This document shows positions 62,906 to 64,000 of a stretch of 64,000 nt of DNA, piece by piece. Numbering within the stretch: position 1 is the stretch's first letter; each line of letters starts with the position of its first letter. Made by a program: the position numbers and the translations under genes. The DNA lies in assembly GCA_024305405.1 (NCBI GenBank), contig JAKNDB010000002.1:62001-126000 (forward strand), in the 5' to 3' direction. The DNA comes from Dirofilaria immitis (taxonomy: Eukaryota > Nematoda > Chromadorea > Rhabditida > Onchocercidae). The notes under the pieces were generated by a model that ran no database searches, was not told the DNA's origin, and worked only from the letters and a program-made list of their open reading frames with translations.

Positions 62906-63769
62906 GACTCATCTGTTAATTGAAACTACTTCGCTACTTACAGTGCTATGTGACTTTTTATTATTAATGATTCTGTGTCTTTTTCTTAAAATCGCCTCAA
63001 AGTTTTTAATTAAAAAGACGAAGCACTATTTTCCTAGTTTGCGCCGGTTCTCACTGCGATATGTACTTCCATTGCTTTCTTGTTTAAGTAATATTTTTGA
63101 ACTATCTACCCCTCCTTGTTTTTTTATACTAGTTACTTTGCTAGCGGTTTGGTAGCTGAACCTCAGTGATGTCGAAAATGCTCTTTGTCAAAACCTCTGT
63201 CTTCGACTGACATACTATTAAAAGTTCATTGAAGAATTGATAAGATAGTTCTTTATTAACAATTCTCATTCTATAACTTCAAACTATTCACGCATTATCA
63301 CTAATTGGCTCAGTTCATTTTTCGACAGAAAATAATCAACTTTGCTATTTTACATTTGGTAGATTAAATTTTATTCATATTGTCAATCCGTTGAGAGGCA
63401 TTCATGACTAAAAATAAGTACTGAATAGCATGATTAGAGTATCAACCTTGTCCTATAAAACTCGAAATAGTAAATCTGGTAATTACTGATATTGCTCAGA
63501 AAATAATTTTGTTAAACATTATTGTCAAATGAGAGAAATAAAATTGAATTGAAACTGTTACTCTTTGTTCATTATAATGATAAAACAAAATATGGTGTGT
63601 ATAGATAAAATATCGACAATTGATATCTTCCCGAAGTTATTGTGCCAGAAGCTGATATTTCAACGCTGCAAGTGAAATATTTAAACGCAACACGCAGTTG
63701 CTTTTAAAGTGAGAAAAACTGATAATATAATATGCAAACGGAAATACTTACAAACTAGTATAATGTATG
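62906..63769. other. non-coding stretch
   Basis: Contains a Leu-rich frame (62904-63155) without domain support, and at 63510-63565 a match to 50195-50247, the left shoulder of an R300 repeat. Confidence 0.45.
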
Positions 63770-63860
63770 GGGCGTATATATTCGTCAATGCATTTCCTTA
63801 CAGTTGATTCTACTGCATTCTTTACCGCATATATTGCATGAATTCAGATCGATGAATTTT
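63770..63860 (-). pseudogene. C2H2 zinc-finger relic 4
   Basis: The minus strand reads CNICGKECSRINCKEMH, a stop, then RIYT. This matches C-x2-C-x12-H with the second His of the finger lost (H to Y) and a TGA in the inter-histidine loop. A CGACGAATATAT-like tail resembles the CGACGAATACAT of relics 2 and 3. Confidence 0.6.
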
Positions 63861-64000
63861 ATCAGTTAAACAATATGCTGAAAGCACAAAGAGTCAAAGG
63901 TTAATCAAATGATAAATAAACTCAAATGACTGGTGCAGAGATATATTGTATGGAAACGCTGATGTTGCTGTCTCAGAAACTAGGCGGCTAAATGATTGAA

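Overview
The window reads as nuclear DNA of a very AT-rich nematode, most likely of the spirurid/filarial kind (inference). The support is short exons with TTTCAG-type acceptors, bare TTTCAG acceptors a few bases upstream of start codons (spliced-leader trans-splicing), C. elegans-like intron structure and abundant simple repeats. No rRNA, tRNA, CRISPR array or bacterial gene was recognised by eye.

Layout. 1-10 kb is almost pure non-coding AT sequence with minisatellites and microsatellites, plus one possible membrane-protein exon on the minus strand near 1.5 kb. 10.3-19.6 kb holds three housekeeping genes on the plus strand: complex I subunit NDUFA5 (with a 1-nt break in an A run), the mRNA-decay factor LSM1, and UMP-CMP kinase. 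A degraded or mis-assembled minus-strand gene of unknown function (20.3-20.9 kb) faces the kinase tail to tail. 21-35.3 kb is intergenic, with a perfect 37-bp palindrome, small tandem duplications and one weak exon candidate. 35.4-39.7 kb carries a seven-exon, 344-residue rhodopsin-family receptor resembling the FMRFamide-like peptide receptors.

The most striking object is a nearly identical 5.2 kb inverted repeat. Arm 1 (36317-41497) contains receptor exons 3-7 and 1.8 kb of 3' flank. Arm 2 (43974-49154) is its mirror image, so a headless, frameshifted receptor copy lies tail to tail with the intact gene. The 2.5 kb loop between the arms holds a decayed BEL/Pao-like gag-protease relic and one copy of a dispersed repeat.

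From 49.2 kb to the end the sequence changes character. It is less AT-rich and is a mosaic of decayed, duplicated segments: at least four C2H2 zinc-finger relics, three copies of a small coding-like module, duplicated non-coding blocks, an inverted repeat pair (59.0/62.6 kb), one clean transmembrane exon (56.45 kb) and a sharp G/C-rich island at 57.3-57.6 kb. It looks like the graveyard of a zinc-finger gene cluster that was duplicated and then rotted.

Three one-base losses in A/T runs break otherwise well-conserved coding sequence (NDUFA5 exon 2, the 20.4 kb gene, arm 2 receptor exon 4). Either the assembly has a homopolymer-length bias or these are real lesions; reads would decide.
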